The notes: generated from the sequence alone by a model not told the origin. A DNA stretch of 64,000 nt from Campylobacterales bacterium (GCA_016938175.1 JAFGVE010000023.1:62001-126000); one strand, 5' to 3'; numbered from the stretch's first letter, positions 17,954 to 27,198 are shown. A program made the numbers and translations.

Positions 17954-18936
17954 AATTTTTGTGAAACCTCAATAATTTGTTTGAGTTTTTTGAGTGTTCT
18001 TTTATTTGCTATAGCTTCACGTGCTATTTCAAATCCATCTTGCATATCTCTTGCCATACCATCAACCATTAGTGATGCAGCAGCATTCACCAGGACAATG
18101 TCCCTCTGTGCTTCAGTAGCACCTCCAGCAAATATATTTCTTAATATATGTGCATTCTCTTTACCATCGCCACCAACAATAGCCTCCAGTGGAGCCTTTT
18201 TCAGTCCATATATCTGTGGGTCAATTTCAAACTCACTGACCACTCCGTTTGAAAGTCTTGCAGCGTATGTAATATCGCTGATACTAATCTCATCCATACC
18301 CTCTTTAGAACTGACTACCATTGCAGAAGTTGCACCTCCAAGCTCTAATGCTTCAAGCATTTTTGGAACAAATTCTTTATTAAATACACCAAGCATAGAT
18401 TTTTGTACACTAGCGGGATTTGTAAGCGGACCAAGTATATTAAAGATAGTTTTATCAGGAATACTTTTACGTATAGGCATGATAAAACGCATCGCAGGAT
18501 GATGATTTTGTGCAAACATAAAAGTAAAACCTGTCTCTTCTAGAAGTCTTGCACTCTGCTCTACACTAAGGTCAAGACGAACTCCTAAAGCTTCAAACAT
18601 ATCTGCACTTCCACTCTTAGAAGTCACAGAACGGCTTCCATGCTTTGCTACACTACAACCACATGATGCTACAAGTAAAGCAACAGTTGAAGAGATATTA
18701 AATGAGCCTATTTTATCTCCACCTGTTCCAACAATATCTAAGGCTTTAAGACGCATCTCTTCAGAGATTGGAAGAGAGATTGCGAAGCTTCTCATTACTT
18801 CTGCTGCTGCGGCTATTGCTTCTACTGAGGTTTTTTCATCCAATCGCATACTAACTAAAAAATCATGCATCGCAGCATCACTCATCTCATGCTGAAAAAG
18901 TGCCGTAAACTCTTTTTTTGCCTCTTCATATCTCAT
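17950..18936 (-). CDS. trpD: Anthranilate phosphoribosyltransferase
   Basis: 328-residue enzyme transferring the phosphoribosyl group of PRPP to anthranilate in tryptophan synthesis. The GTGGDKIGSFNISST motif binds PRPP pyrophosphate; KHGSRSVTSKSGSADMFEALGV binds anthranilate and Mg; the second acidic metal site is in SKEGMDEISISD. No other trp gene is in the window. It sits between the S4 protein and tsaE in a block that I recall lacking trpD in C. jejuni, suggesting it was inserted there. Confidence 0.94.
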   Translation of the reverse strand: MRYEEAKKEFTALFQHEMSDAAMHDFLVSMRLDEKTSVEAIAAAAEVMRSFAISLPISEEMRLKALDIVGTGGDKIGSFNISSTVALLVASCGCSVAKHGSRSVTSKSGSADMFEALGVRLDLSVEQSARLLEETGFTFMFAQNHHPAMRFIMPIRKSIPDKTIFNILGPLTNPASVQKSMLGVFNKEFVPKMLEALELGGATSAMVVSSKEGMDEISISDITYAARLSNGVVSEFEIDPQIYGLKKAPLEAIVGGDGKENAHILRNIFAGGATEAQRDIVLVNAAASLMVDGMARDMQDGFEIAREAIANKRTLKKLKQIIEVSQKL

Positions 18937-18939
18937 AGT

Positions 18940-19185
18940 TTAAAGCTCCTCTATATACTCATTTTGCAAAGATTTCGGTGTAGATTTTGTTGTTGGAATC
19001 TGTAGTACTTTATACTTTATACTACTCTCTAAATAATTGATAGTAATAATATCTCCAAGCTCAACACCTTTGCTTGCTTTTGCCACTTTGTCGTTTATCA
19101 AAACGACTCCATTACTTAACATATCTTGGGCGACAGAACGACGTTTTGTTATGTTTACCGAGTTTAAAAATTTATCTATTCGCAT
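18940..19185 (-). CDS. S4-domain RNA-binding protein (Hsp15/YlmH-like)
   Basis: 81-residue protein made almost entirely of an S4 fold: MRIDKFLNSVNITKRRSVAQ, then MLSNGVVLINDKVAKASKGVELGDII. Such small proteins bind rRNA or stalled 50S subunits (Hsp15) or otherwise unknown RNA. The start is ambiguous: the ATG at 19185 fits the family, but an in-frame TTG at 19191 is better spaced from GAAG (6 bases). It is the first gene of S4-trpD-tsaE-lptB-rpoN-TIGR02757. Confidence 0.85.
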   Translation of the reverse strand: MRIDKFLNSVNITKRRSVAQDMLSNGVVLINDKVAKASKGVELGDIITINYLESSIKYKVLQIPTTKSTPKSLQNEYIEEL

Positions 19186-19214
19186 AGTCAAATATAACTT
19201 CTTTTTTTTCTTTT

Positions 19215-19220
19215 ATTGTA
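19215..19220 (-). promoter_or_regulatory. Predicted -10 box of the S4-trpD-tsaE-lptB-rpoN operon
   Basis: Minus-strand TACAAT (in CACTACAATAAAAG) about 30 bases upstream of the S4 gene start. No -35 box is evident, which is normal for this phylum. Supported by position only. Confidence 0.4.
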
Positions 19221-19291
19221 GTGAATTTAAACTGAGAGGAATGTAAGAGAAGAGGAAGTTGGAACGATAATTGCGTGTTATATCGCTCTTT

Positions 19292-21127
19292 TTATAAGAG
19301 TTTTTCAAACTCCTCTTTGGAAACAGATTTTGAAAAGAGAAAACCTTGATAAAGATCACAATCCAAATCTGAGAGAAAATCTTTTTGATACTCCTCTTCT
19401 ACACCCTCAGCTACTATACTTAAGTTAAGATTTTTAGAGATATCTATAATTGTTTTTACAAGTAGTGCTTGATGTGTATCTGTCAATGAAGATATAAAAG
19501 ATTTATCAATTTTAAGCTCATCCACAGGTATTTCTCTTAAATAAGAGAGTGAAGAGTAGCCTGTTCCAAAATCATCCATTGAAAAAGAGATATTATACTC
19601 TTTGAGATGATTGATTATATTTATAAGTTTTGGTATATCATCCGAAGTAGAACTCTCTGTAATCTCAAAAATAACTTTTGTATCACAAGCTGCTATGTTG
19701 TACTTCTTAAAAAGGTTGGTAACACTTTTAATAAAGCCTTGATGCAGTAACTGTCGCATACTGATATTTATAGAAAGTTGTTGTAATCCTAAGTTTTTTT
19801 GATGCCAATCAACAAGTGTTTTGAGAGCTTCTTCTAATATATACTCTCCAAGCGTTACTATATATCCTGTGCTCTCTGCAATAGGAATGAAAACATCTGG
19901 TCCTATCATACCAAGTTTATGATTGTTCCATCTAATAAGAACTTCACAGCCTATAATTTTATTTTGCACGTTTACCTGAGGTTGATAAGAGAGAAAAATT
20001 TCTCCACGTTCAATAGCATGGTTAAGCATTAGCTCAATATCAAGTTTTGCTTCTATAATGCTACAGAGTTCTGAGTTAAAAACTATAACGCCATCACGAC
20101 CTTTATTTTTTGCCTCATACATTGCTATATCAGCCTCTTTTAAAAACTCACTCGCTTTTAGTTTTGGATTGTTGATAATACTTATACCTATACTGGCACT
20201 TATATAGAGGTTATTTCCATCAATGAGATAGTTTTGTTTCAACTCACTTAAAAGCTGTTTAGAGAAAATTTCTGCCTCATAAAGACACTCTTTATCAGTG
20301 TTATATTCCCTACTTAATACACAAAACTCATCACCGCCAAGCCTTGCAACCGCATTGCCATAAGTACGACATAAAGATTTCATTCTTGATGAAACTTCGA
20401 TGAGTAACTCATCACCAACATCATGTCCAAGGGTGTCATTAATCGTTTTAAAATAATCAAGGTCAATGAGAAGTAAATAAGTGTATTTGTCGTAATTTTT
20501 TTGTACAGAGCTCTCTAAAAGCTCTATAAAATAACGTCTGTTCCCAAGTGTAGTCAGATGATCATGATAAGCCTGATACCTACTTTTTAATAAATAATCA
20601 TGTGTATTTTTAGCTGCATAGAGTAAAACTCCGCTAAGTACAATGGTAAAAAATGCCAAAAGATAGCTATATGGTGTATCTATAAGGAAAAAATAGAGTG
20701 CCAGAGGAAACATCAAACTTGTTACAGTAGAGATAACAAGATTTTTTTGTGATGCTAAAATAGTTGCTGCAACAACTGCACTACCAAACTGTGTGGCAAT
20801 ACCAACATAGTGCATATTTATATCATCAAGTGTCACGTACGTTACAAACATTATTGTCCAGATAGAGAAGTAACTAAACATGAAGAGACGAACTTTATTG
20901 AGCCATAGATCTTTTTCATCTATTGTCATCTCGGAATTAAAAGACATATAGAGGCGAAATCCGCACATAGAGACGATTAACAAAAGTATAAACCACAGTG
21001 ACTCTGTAACCATCGACGTGTAAAGGTAGCCCATGAAAAGATATCCAGGACCTGTTCCAACAAATAGCGCAATGACGACAAGAATCTGTTTATGCATAAA
21101 TTTATAAAAATTTATATTCTCATTCAT
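19292..21127 (-). CDS. Membrane GGDEF-EAL protein (c-di-GMP synthase/phosphodiesterase)
   Basis: 611-residue protein with about six N-terminal membrane helices (residues 14-175) that probably form the sensor, then GGDEF (about 182-350) and EAL (about 362-610). The GGDEF signature itself is intact at 264-268. The allosteric inhibitory RxxD site reads TYGN at 255-258, so product inhibition through it is not expected. In the EAL domain the first motif is EVL (395-397) with the catalytic Glu retained; SINIS, FEITES, DDFGTG, KIDKSF, VAEGVE and YQGF are intact, so phosphodiesterase activity is likely. GGAG lies 8 bases before the ATG. It is monocistronic and divergent from a methyltransferase. Confidence 0.93.
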   Translation of the reverse strand: MNENINFYKFMHKQILVVIALFVGTGPGYLFMGYLYTSMVTESLWFILLLIVSMCGFRLYMSFNSEMTIDEKDLWLNKVRLFMFSYFSIWTIMFVTYVTLDDINMHYVGIATQFGSAVVAATILASQKNLVISTVTSLMFPLALYFFLIDTPYSYLLAFFTIVLSGVLLYAAKNTHDYLLKSRYQAYHDHLTTLGNRRYFIELLESSVQKNYDKYTYLLLIDLDYFKTINDTLGHDVGDELLIEVSSRMKSLCRTYGNAVARLGGDEFCVLSREYNTDKECLYEAEIFSKQLLSELKQNYLIDGNNLYISASIGISIINNPKLKASEFLKEADIAMYEAKNKGRDGVIVFNSELCSIIEAKLDIELMLNHAIERGEIFLSYQPQVNVQNKIIGCEVLIRWNNHKLGMIGPDVFIPIAESTGYIVTLGEYILEEALKTLVDWHQKNLGLQQLSINISMRQLLHQGFIKSVTNLFKKYNIAACDTKVIFEITESSTSDDIPKLINIINHLKEYNISFSMDDFGTGYSSLSYLREIPVDELKIDKSFISSLTDTHQALLVKTIIDISKNLNLSIVAEGVEEEYQKDFLSDLDCDLYQGFLFSKSVSKEEFEKLL

Positions 21128-21220
21128 CTACAAATCTCCGAAATCCGAGTAAAATCTTCTCTATTGTATCACATTTCTATCACATAGAGCTGATGGAACA
21201 GATATTGCAAGGAAAAAATT

Positions 21221-22159
21221 ATGCGAACATATCATAATTACACATTAGAAAAAATAATATTTGAACTCCAACAAGAACTCAGTGATCTTGAAAATAAAGA
21301 AATCTTTGAATTTAGCGTTATAAACCCTGATATAGCCTCATCAACCTACAACGGAACTGAGCTCTTGATTGATGGGAAAAAGTCCTTCTACAGAGGATAT
21401 AAAACTTGGATTGAACTAGCGCAACTTCTTGGTTGCCGTATGTTGACTCCCAAAGAACTCAATGCGACATACATCATTATTCGCTATGAAAAATTAAACA
21501 GTGATTCCTCTTTTCATAATGTTATCACAGACAAAGAAGAAAAATATGGTACTGATTCTATATTTACACAGATACATAAAAATGAAGAAGCTTCTTTTAT
21601 TTACTACTACTTACAAGCACTCAAAAATGTAAATATCAAAGAAAAAAAACGTATTTTAAACTTAGGAGTCAATAGTGGTGATGAATTTGAAGCTATTATT
21701 GATTTTCTCCAAAACACAGATAATATGGAGTTTATCGGCATAGATTTTTGTGCCTCTGCAATTTCTCAAGCAAGAGAAAAGTTCTCTTCCTATGATAATT
21801 TTACTTTCATACAACATGATATAAATGAACTCAACGTATTAAAACTTGGGGAGTTTGACCTTATTATAAGTATAGGTACCCTACAAAGTTCGAATCTACA
21901 CTACAACACACTACTTATGTCTATAGTACAAAATCAACTTAAACGTGACGGTGCAATGATTTTAGGTTTTCCAAATTGTAGATGGATTGATGGAGAGATG
22001 GTTTATGGTGCAAGAGTAAAAAACTATAACTTCTCAGAGATGGGTCTTCTCTACAAAGATGTTATCTTCGCAAAGAAGTATCTTCAACAAAAAAAATTTC
22101 GAGTCACATTAACTGGAAAAGATTACGTCTTTTTAACTGCTACTTCCATTAAAAAATAG
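21221..22159 (+). CDS. Class I SAM-dependent methyltransferase with N-terminal extension
   Basis: 312-residue soluble protein. Residues 1-140 are a helical/mixed region I do not recognise, ending in YYYLQALKNVN. Residues 145-240 hold the methyltransferase core: RILNLGVNSGDEFEAI (motif I), FIGIDFCASAISQAREKF (acidic ribose-binding position) and DLIISIGTLQSS (motif IV). AAGGAA lies 8 bases before the ATG. It is transcribed alone, divergent from the GGDEF/EAL gene and convergent with ygiQ. Substrate unknown. Confidence 0.8.
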   Translation: MRTYHNYTLEKIIFELQQELSDLENKEIFEFSVINPDIASSTYNGTELLIDGKKSFYRGYKTWIELAQLLGCRMLTPKELNATYIIIRYEKLNSDSSFHNVITDKEEKYGTDSIFTQIHKNEEASFIYYYLQALKNVNIKEKKRILNLGVNSGDEFEAIIDFLQNTDNMEFIGIDFCASAISQAREKFSSYDNFTFIQHDINELNVLKLGEFDLIISIGTLQSSNLHYNTLLMSIVQNQLKRDGAMILGFPNCRWIDGEMVYGARVKNYNFSEMGLLYKDVIFAKKYLQQKKFRVTLTGKDYVFLTATSIKK

Positions 22160-22178
22160 ACGCACTATAGAGAACTAC

Positions 22179-23960
22179 TTATGAAGCAAAACCACTGACA
22201 AACTTATCTTTTTTGATAACTATCTCTTTTTGCTTCTCTTTACGACGCATATCTTTTTCAACAAAGATTTTTTTACGTGTTACTGGATCCATCTCCGTAT
22301 AATACATAACAGCCGAATACGTTGATGGTGTTGGTGTAAAGATTTGGGCTTGTTCTGGATTCATCTGTAACTCTTCAGATGTAAAACGCTTCAACTCGTG
22401 CATATCTTTCTCATTACACCCAGGATGTGCTGCTATAAGATAGTAAGTCAAAAACTGCTGCTTACCCTCTTCACGGTTAAGTCTGTCATACATCTCTTTA
22501 AAATCTACAAGCGTACTTTTTGCAGGTTTTCCCATAAGGTCAAGAACATGCTGTTGAGTATGTTCAGGGGCAACTTTCATCTGTCCAGAGATATGATGCT
22601 TCACTAACTCTTTAAGGTATGAGTATCCATGCTCTTTATCTGCTGTTATGAAGTCATAACGGATTCCAGAGGCAACGAAGGCTTTTCTTACACCCTCTAC
22701 ATCACGAATTTGACGTAAAAGATTTATGTTTCTCTCATGGTTAACTTCCATACTTCCACATAGATGTCGTGAGTCAACACAGCGTTGATGTGCACAAGTT
22801 CCGAGTTTGAGCTTTTTATTGCACTCATACCCATACATATTTGCCGTTGGTCCGCCAACATCTGAGATGATTCCCTTATAGTCTTTATACTTGTTAAAAG
22901 ATTTTGCCTCAGCTAAGATGTTCTCTTCACTACGTGTACGAATAGTACGCCCTTGATGCACACCAATTGCACAAAAGTTACACTCTCCCCAACACCCTTG
23001 ATGCGTCATTATGGAAAACTTAATTGTCTCTAAACACTTCACTTTTCCCATTTTTTCATAGTATGGGTGTTGCTCTCTTGTAAAAGGAAGGTTTGAGTTT
23101 GCATCCATTTCATCTTCATTCAAATAATCACATGGAGGATTTTGAATTAAATATCGTGTGTCCACAGGCTGACAAAGGCCTCTTGCAGAGATTGGGTCAT
23201 TGTTATCGTAAAAATCATCAAAAAGGTCAATGTAACGCTCAGGTGTATCTATACACTCTTGGTGCGACGGAAGTTGAATGTACTCCTCTTTGGGCTCTTT
23301 AGAGATGTAACATATTCCACGTATATCCCTGTACTCTTCTCCTTTTTCAAGTGCACGTGTCAACTCTTCTATAGCCATTTCACCCATTCCATAGACTAAG
23401 ATGTCTGCTTTAGCATCAAAAAGAATAGGCTTGCGCATTTTATTTGTCCAATAATCATAATGACTCGTACGTCTTAAACTTGCTTCTATACCCCCAAGAA
23501 CTAAAGGAACAGTATTTTTATAATAACGACGGATGAGATTGCAGTAAACATTCACAGCTCTGTCTGGTCTTCTGTCATTTTTACCACCCGGTGTATAGTC
23601 GTCACTATTACGAAATTTTTTTGTTGCCGTATAGTTACTCACCATACTGTCGACACTGCCGCCACTAATTCCCCAGTATATTTTAGGCTCTCCCAGACGC
23701 ATTATGTCATCTGCCGAGTTCACATCAGGCTGGGCAATAACACCAACTCGATAACCCATTCTCTCGAGCATACGTCCAACCATAGCAATTCCAATGAAAG
23801 GAGAGTCTATATAAGAGTCACCACTTACTAAAATAACATCACAGAAATCCCATCCACGTGCATCCATTTCAGCACGAGTAGTAGGAAGAAAATCTTTTTC
23901 TGTAAAAGTAACTGTTTCACGTTTGTTATTTTGGTGTTTATTTTTATTTCTTCTACTCAA
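22179..23960 (-). CDS. YgiQ family radical SAM protein
   Basis: 593-residue UPF0313/YgiQ protein. Residues 36-135 form a B12-binding-like Rossmann region (DVILVSGDSYIDSPFIGIAM). The radical SAM cluster motif is HQGCWGECNFCAI (CxxxCxxC). The C-terminal region carries the DUF3362-type segment. The family is widespread and its reaction is unknown. The start is a TTG with GAGGG about 7 bases upstream; no closer ATG precedes the conserved region. It is divergent from the acyl-CoA ligase, sharing an 88-base promoter region. Confidence 0.9.
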   Translation of the reverse strand: MSRRNKNKHQNNKRETVTFTEKDFLPTTRAEMDARGWDFCDVILVSGDSYIDSPFIGIAMVGRMLERMGYRVGVIAQPDVNSADDIMRLGEPKIYWGISGGSVDSMVSNYTATKKFRNSDDYTPGGKNDRRPDRAVNVYCNLIRRYYKNTVPLVLGGIEASLRRTSHYDYWTNKMRKPILFDAKADILVYGMGEMAIEELTRALEKGEEYRDIRGICYISKEPKEEYIQLPSHQECIDTPERYIDLFDDFYDNNDPISARGLCQPVDTRYLIQNPPCDYLNEDEMDANSNLPFTREQHPYYEKMGKVKCLETIKFSIMTHQGCWGECNFCAIGVHQGRTIRTRSEENILAEAKSFNKYKDYKGIISDVGGPTANMYGYECNKKLKLGTCAHQRCVDSRHLCGSMEVNHERNINLLRQIRDVEGVRKAFVASGIRYDFITADKEHGYSYLKELVKHHISGQMKVAPEHTQQHVLDLMGKPAKSTLVDFKEMYDRLNREEGKQQFLTYYLIAAHPGCNEKDMHELKRFTSEELQMNPEQAQIFTPTPSTYSAVMYYTEMDPVTRKKIFVEKDMRRKEKQKEIVIKKDKFVSGFAS

Positions 23961-23990
23961 AACAGAGCCCTCTTTTGTAACTTTTAAGTC

Positions 23991-24010
23991 ACTTATGAAA
24001 TTTAATAAGT
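23991..24010. promoter_or_regulatory. Inverted repeat in the ygiQ/acyl-CoA ligase divergent promoter
   Basis: ACTTAT-GAAATTTA-ATAAGT: 6-bp perfect arms with an 8-bp spacer. The last base is the first base of the predicted -10 box (24010-24015). The geometry fits a dimeric repressor site, but no regulator gene is adjacent and the DNA is AT-rich. Confidence 0.3.
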
Positions 24011-24015
24011 ATAAT
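24010..24015 (+). promoter_or_regulatory. Predicted -10 box of acyl-CoA ligase gene
   Basis: TATAAT in TAAGTATAATAATAC, about 34 bases before the ATG at 24049. It matches the -10 form seen before other genes in this window. Confidence 0.55.
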
Positions 24016-24048
24016 AATACTCAATTCAAATATACAAAGAGATTAGAG

Positions 24049-25719
24049 ATGACATATCCTTATGAAAACTTAGAAAACTTTACACTTCCAGCACTTTTTA
24101 ATCGCTCGGTGCAACTCTATGGGCAAAGAGCTGCTTTAGGAAATGTAGGGTCAGAAGCTTTTACCTACCAAGAGCTAGAAGCAAAAGTTCTCTCAATGGT
24201 TACACTGCTACAAAATAATGGTATTAAAAAAGGTGACAAGGTAGTAATTCTGAGTGAAAATATGCCTTACTGGGCTGTTGCTTACTTTAGTATCACTTAT
24301 TTTGGTGGAGTTGTGGTTCCTGTACTTGCAGATTTTCATCCATCAGATGTGCACCATATTTTAAGACACTCTGAAGCAAAGGCTGTTTTTGTTTCTGAAA
24401 AACACCTCTCAACTATTGAAGAGGCTGAAGATAATGAGTTGAAGTTTGTTATACAACTTGATAATCTAGAACTTGTCAAGTCACTCAGTAGTGAAAGTTA
24501 CTTTGAAAAACTCAAATCAAAAATCTCAAAACCACAAGAGAATCCAACTGTTCCAGATGAAAATGATCTCGCGTCATTGCTTTACACTTCCGGAACAACT
24601 GGACACTCAAAAGGTGTTATGCTCTCTCATAAAAACTTGGTAACAAATGCACTGAGTGCATATGAGAAAGTAAGCATTAAACCTGATGATGTTTTTCTCT
24701 CTATTTTACCACTGGCACATACACTCGAATGTACTGTTGGGCTCACCATTCCTCTTTTACACGGTTCAAGTGTCTACTACATCGATAAAGCACCGACACC
24801 AAGTGTCTTACTCAAAGCCTTTGAAGTAGTAAAACCAACTATGATGCTCAGTGTTCCACTGATTATAGAAAAAATATATAAAGGGAAGATACTACCAAAA
24901 TTTACAGACTCTTTTGCTATGCGAACACTCTACTCTTTTGCGCCCTTACGTAAGCAACTTAACAAAATTGCTGGTAAAAAACTCATAGAGACATTTGGAG
25001 GGAGACTTCGCTTCTTTGGTATTGGTGGAGCAGCACTCTCTCCTACAGTTGAAGAGTTTTTAAAAGAGGCGAAATTTCCTTACATTGTAGGGTATGGACT
25101 CACAGAGACTGCACCCCTGCTTGCAGGCTCAGTCCTTGGTGATAAAATCAAGCTCAAATCAACAGGAACTGCGATGGCAGGTGTTGAACTAGCCATAAAG
25201 GACAAAAATCCAGAAACTGGGGAGGGAGAGATTATCGCAAAATCTCCAAGTGTTATGATGGGTTACTACAAAGACGAGGTAAAAACTGCCGAAGTCATGG
25301 AAGATGGATGGTTTCTAACAGGAGACCTTGGCTACATAGATGATGATGGGTTCTTGTTTATCAGTGGACGAAGTAAAAATGTCATCATAGGACCATCTGG
25401 AAAAAATATATATCCTGAACAAATAGAAGCTACCATTAACCAAAATGAAGTTGTTCTAGACTCTTTAGTTATGGATATAGAAGGAAAATTAATTGCAAGA
25501 GTGCATCTTGACTATGAGAAGATAGACAAGATGTATCAAGGTGTTGATAGAACCTCAGATGAAGTACAAAAAAAGATTTTAGAACTTCTCGAAGAAATGC
25601 GTCTAGATGTTAATAATAGAGTCGCTTCATACTCTAAAATAGTCAAATTTGTAGAGCAGATTGAGCCCTTTATTAAGACACCAACGAAAAAAATAAAACG
25701 TTATCTTTATACAAACTAG
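24049..25719 (+). CDS. AMP-dependent long-chain acyl-CoA synthetase/ligase
   Basis: 556-residue ANL-superfamily enzyme that activates a fatty acid as acyl-AMP and then acyl-CoA. The P-loop is LLYTSGTTGHSKGVMLSH, followed by the A5 motif GYGLTETAP and A7 motif GWFLTGDLGYIDDDGFLFISGR; the C-terminal catalytic Lys lies in TPTKKIKR. The ATG at 24049 (MTYPYENLENF) is preferred over an upstream in-frame codon at 23923, which would run through the promoter and overlap ygiQ. The closest families are FadD-like ligases of bacterial membrane-lipid metabolism. It is followed 9 bases later by a PH-domain membrane protein. Confidence 0.9.
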   Translation: MTYPYENLENFTLPALFNRSVQLYGQRAALGNVGSEAFTYQELEAKVLSMVTLLQNNGIKKGDKVVILSENMPYWAVAYFSITYFGGVVVPVLADFHPSDVHHILRHSEAKAVFVSEKHLSTIEEAEDNELKFVIQLDNLELVKSLSSESYFEKLKSKISKPQENPTVPDENDLASLLYTSGTTGHSKGVMLSHKNLVTNALSAYEKVSIKPDDVFLSILPLAHTLECTVGLTIPLLHGSSVYYIDKAPTPSVLLKAFEVVKPTMMLSVPLIIEKIYKGKILPKFTDSFAMRTLYSFAPLRKQLNKIAGKKLIETFGGRLRFFGIGGAALSPTVEEFLKEAKFPYIVGYGLTETAPLLAGSVLGDKIKLKSTGTAMAGVELAIKDKNPETGEGEIIAKSPSVMMGYYKDEVKTAEVMEDGWFLTGDLGYIDDDGFLFISGRSKNVIIGPSGKNIYPEQIEATINQNEVVLDSLVMDIEGKLIARVHLDYEKIDKMYQGVDRTSDEVQKKILELLEEMRLDVNNRVASYSKIVKFVEQIEPFIKTPTKKIKRYLYTN

Positions 25720-25728
25720 AGAGAGTGC

Positions 25729-26226
25729 ATGGATAAGATAAATAAAATTCTTCGTGAAAACGAAAGTATACTTGTCAGTGCAGAAATCTCAAAACACTTC
25801 TATAACCCTCTTGTAAAACTCTATGCATTAGGAGTTTTATTACTCTTTATGGGTTACGAACTTGAAATTGGAGTGATAGGAATAGTACTTATTTTACGAA
25901 CACTCTATGTGCATGTACATGAATTTAAAGAGAAAAAATCTTACCATGCCTTTTTAACGCAAGAGCGACTCATCATCTCAAAAGGTCATGCAGTACCTGA
26001 GATATTTCCTATAGAACTGAGTGAAATTCGTACTATTTACATTAAGCCAGTAAGTGAGCGATTTAAAAAGTTGATAGATGTAGGGACACTTGAAGTTTTA
26101 ACGACTTCTGGAGGAAGATACGTTATACGTAATATCAAAGAACCCTATCTTTACCATAGGGCAATTATCGGAGATGTTGTGAGTGCAACCCACTACTCCA
26201 ATAAAAAACGATCAATTATTAGCTAA
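25729..26226 (+). CDS. Membrane protein with bacterial PH (YdbS-like) domain
   Basis: 165-residue protein. Residues 1-25 are hydrophilic, a hydrophobic hairpin of two helices follows (about residues 28-60), and residues 70-150 form a bPH_2-like domain (YHAFLTQERLIISKG ... IELSEIRTIYIKP ... GTLEVLTTSGGRYVIRNI). Such proteins are membrane-anchored with unknown function. It lies 9 bases after the acyl-CoA ligase and is probably cotranscribed. Its 3' end overlaps the convergent ppaC by 8 bases. Confidence 0.75.
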   Translation: MDKINKILRENESILVSAEISKHFYNPLVKLYALGVLLLFMGYELEIGVIGIVLILRTLYVHVHEFKEKKSYHAFLTQERLIISKGHAVPEIFPIELSEIRTIYIKPVSERFKKLIDVGTLEVLTTSGGRYVIRNIKEPYLYHRAIIGDVVSATHYSNKKRSIIS

Positions 26227-27139
26227 ATTGTGGCTGTACAAAAGGAATTACCTGTTTTTTACGGCTTAGCACACCTGGTAACCACACTTGGTGATTTTCA
26301 AGTTTTACATTAAATGCATTCTCAATTTTACTTACATCATCACTGAGACAGAGAAGTTGTGAACCCTCTTTCATAATATCTGTAAGAAGAACTATCATAG
26401 TGTGAAGGCCATCCTCTTCTTTCATTGCTGCCATATCATCTAAAATTTCTTGGTTTCTATCATCAAGTGCAGAAATATCTATCATCTCAAGTTGATTTAC
26501 ACCAACTTTCATACCATTCATTTCAAATGCTTTATAGTCTCTTGTGTTTAAATTACGAGCAGATGCACCTTCAGTTGCAGATTTTACTATGAACATCTCC
26601 ATAGCAAGTTTTTTATAATCCTCTACACCACAAATTTTTGAAAGCTCTTTTACTGCTTTCGTATCAACTTTTGTACATGTAGGTGATTTGAAAATTACTG
26701 TATCACTTAAAATAGCCATCATCATCATTCCGGCAATGTGCTTTGGAATTTCAATGTCGTGTGCTTTATACATTTCATATACAACTGTATTTGAACATCC
26801 AATAGGTCTGATCCAGCACTCTAAAGGTGTGTCAGTTGTAAGGTCTCCAAGTTTATGGTGGTCAACTATACCTAAAATAGTCGCTTCCATAATGTCTTTT
26901 GGAGCTTGTGCTTTATCTGAGAAATCAATTAAGTATACTTTCTCCCCTGCCACAGAAGTTTTTAGTTCTGGAAGAGTACCACCAAAAGTATCTAAAATAA
27001 ACTGTGTTTCAGCAGAGATTTCTCCCTGACGTGTAGGAACACAATCTTCTCCAAGTTGATTTTTTAAATAAGATAAAGAGATAGCACCTACAATTGAATC
27101 GCTGTCGGGACTAGTGTGTCCAAAAACATATGTTGACAT
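26219..27139 (-). CDS. ppaC: Manganese-dependent inorganic pyrophosphatase
   Basis: 306-residue family II pyrophosphatase (DHH superfamily), hydrolysing pyrophosphate to phosphate in the cytoplasm. Metal ligands are visible in FGHTSPDSDSIVGA (H and D residues) and GIVDHHKLGDL (DHH). The DHHA2 domain follows, and the substrate-binding SRKKQ motif lies near the C-terminus (LSRKKQVIPF). Length is typical (about 305-310). It has its own -10 box and AAAAGG before the ATG. No CBS regulatory insert is present. Confidence 0.95.
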   Translation of the reverse strand: MSTYVFGHTSPDSDSIVGAISLSYLKNQLGEDCVPTRQGEISAETQFILDTFGGTLPELKTSVAGEKVYLIDFSDKAQAPKDIMEATILGIVDHHKLGDLTTDTPLECWIRPIGCSNTVVYEMYKAHDIEIPKHIAGMMMMAILSDTVIFKSPTCTKVDTKAVKELSKICGVEDYKKLAMEMFIVKSATEGASARNLNTRDYKAFEMNGMKVGVNQLEMIDISALDDRNQEILDDMAAMKEEDGLHTMIVLLTDIMKEGSQLLCLSDDVSKIENAFNVKLENHQVWLPGVLSRKKQVIPFVQPQFS

Positions 27140-27167
27140 AAGAAAAACCTTTTAAATAATTTTTGAA

Positions 27168-27173
27168 ATTATA
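27168..27173 (-). promoter_or_regulatory. Predicted -10 box of ppaC
   Basis: Minus-strand TATAAT (TGTATAATTTC) immediately after the T-run of the upstream terminator, about 29 bases before the ppaC ATG. The terminator-then-promoter arrangement separates ppaC from the kinase gene. Confidence 0.6.
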
Positions 27174-27174
27174 C

Positions 27175-27198
27175 AAAAAAAAGCTCTTAAAAGGCTTA
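27175..27198 (-). terminator. Rho-independent terminator of the histidine-kinase-like gene
   Basis: On the minus strand the hairpin AAGCCTTTTAAGAGC (27197-27183) begins at the stop codon TAA and is followed by eight T residues. The pairing stem AAGC/GCTT is short and uses the first two T residues; the T-tract is strong. Confidence 0.55.

Noticed and set aside
17981-18502. 173-codon open frame opposite trpD
   Set aside because: Shadow of trpD; composition is typical of an antisense frame.
19265-19300. Short repeats (CGATA/TATCG, CTCTT/AAGAG) downstream of the GGDEF-EAL gene
   Set aside because: Only 5-bp arms with no T-run; not distinguishable from chance.
23923-24048. N-terminal extension of the acyl-CoA ligase
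   Set aside because: The 42 extra residues would be encoded by the promoter and by the start of the opposite ygiQ gene, and do not resemble the family.
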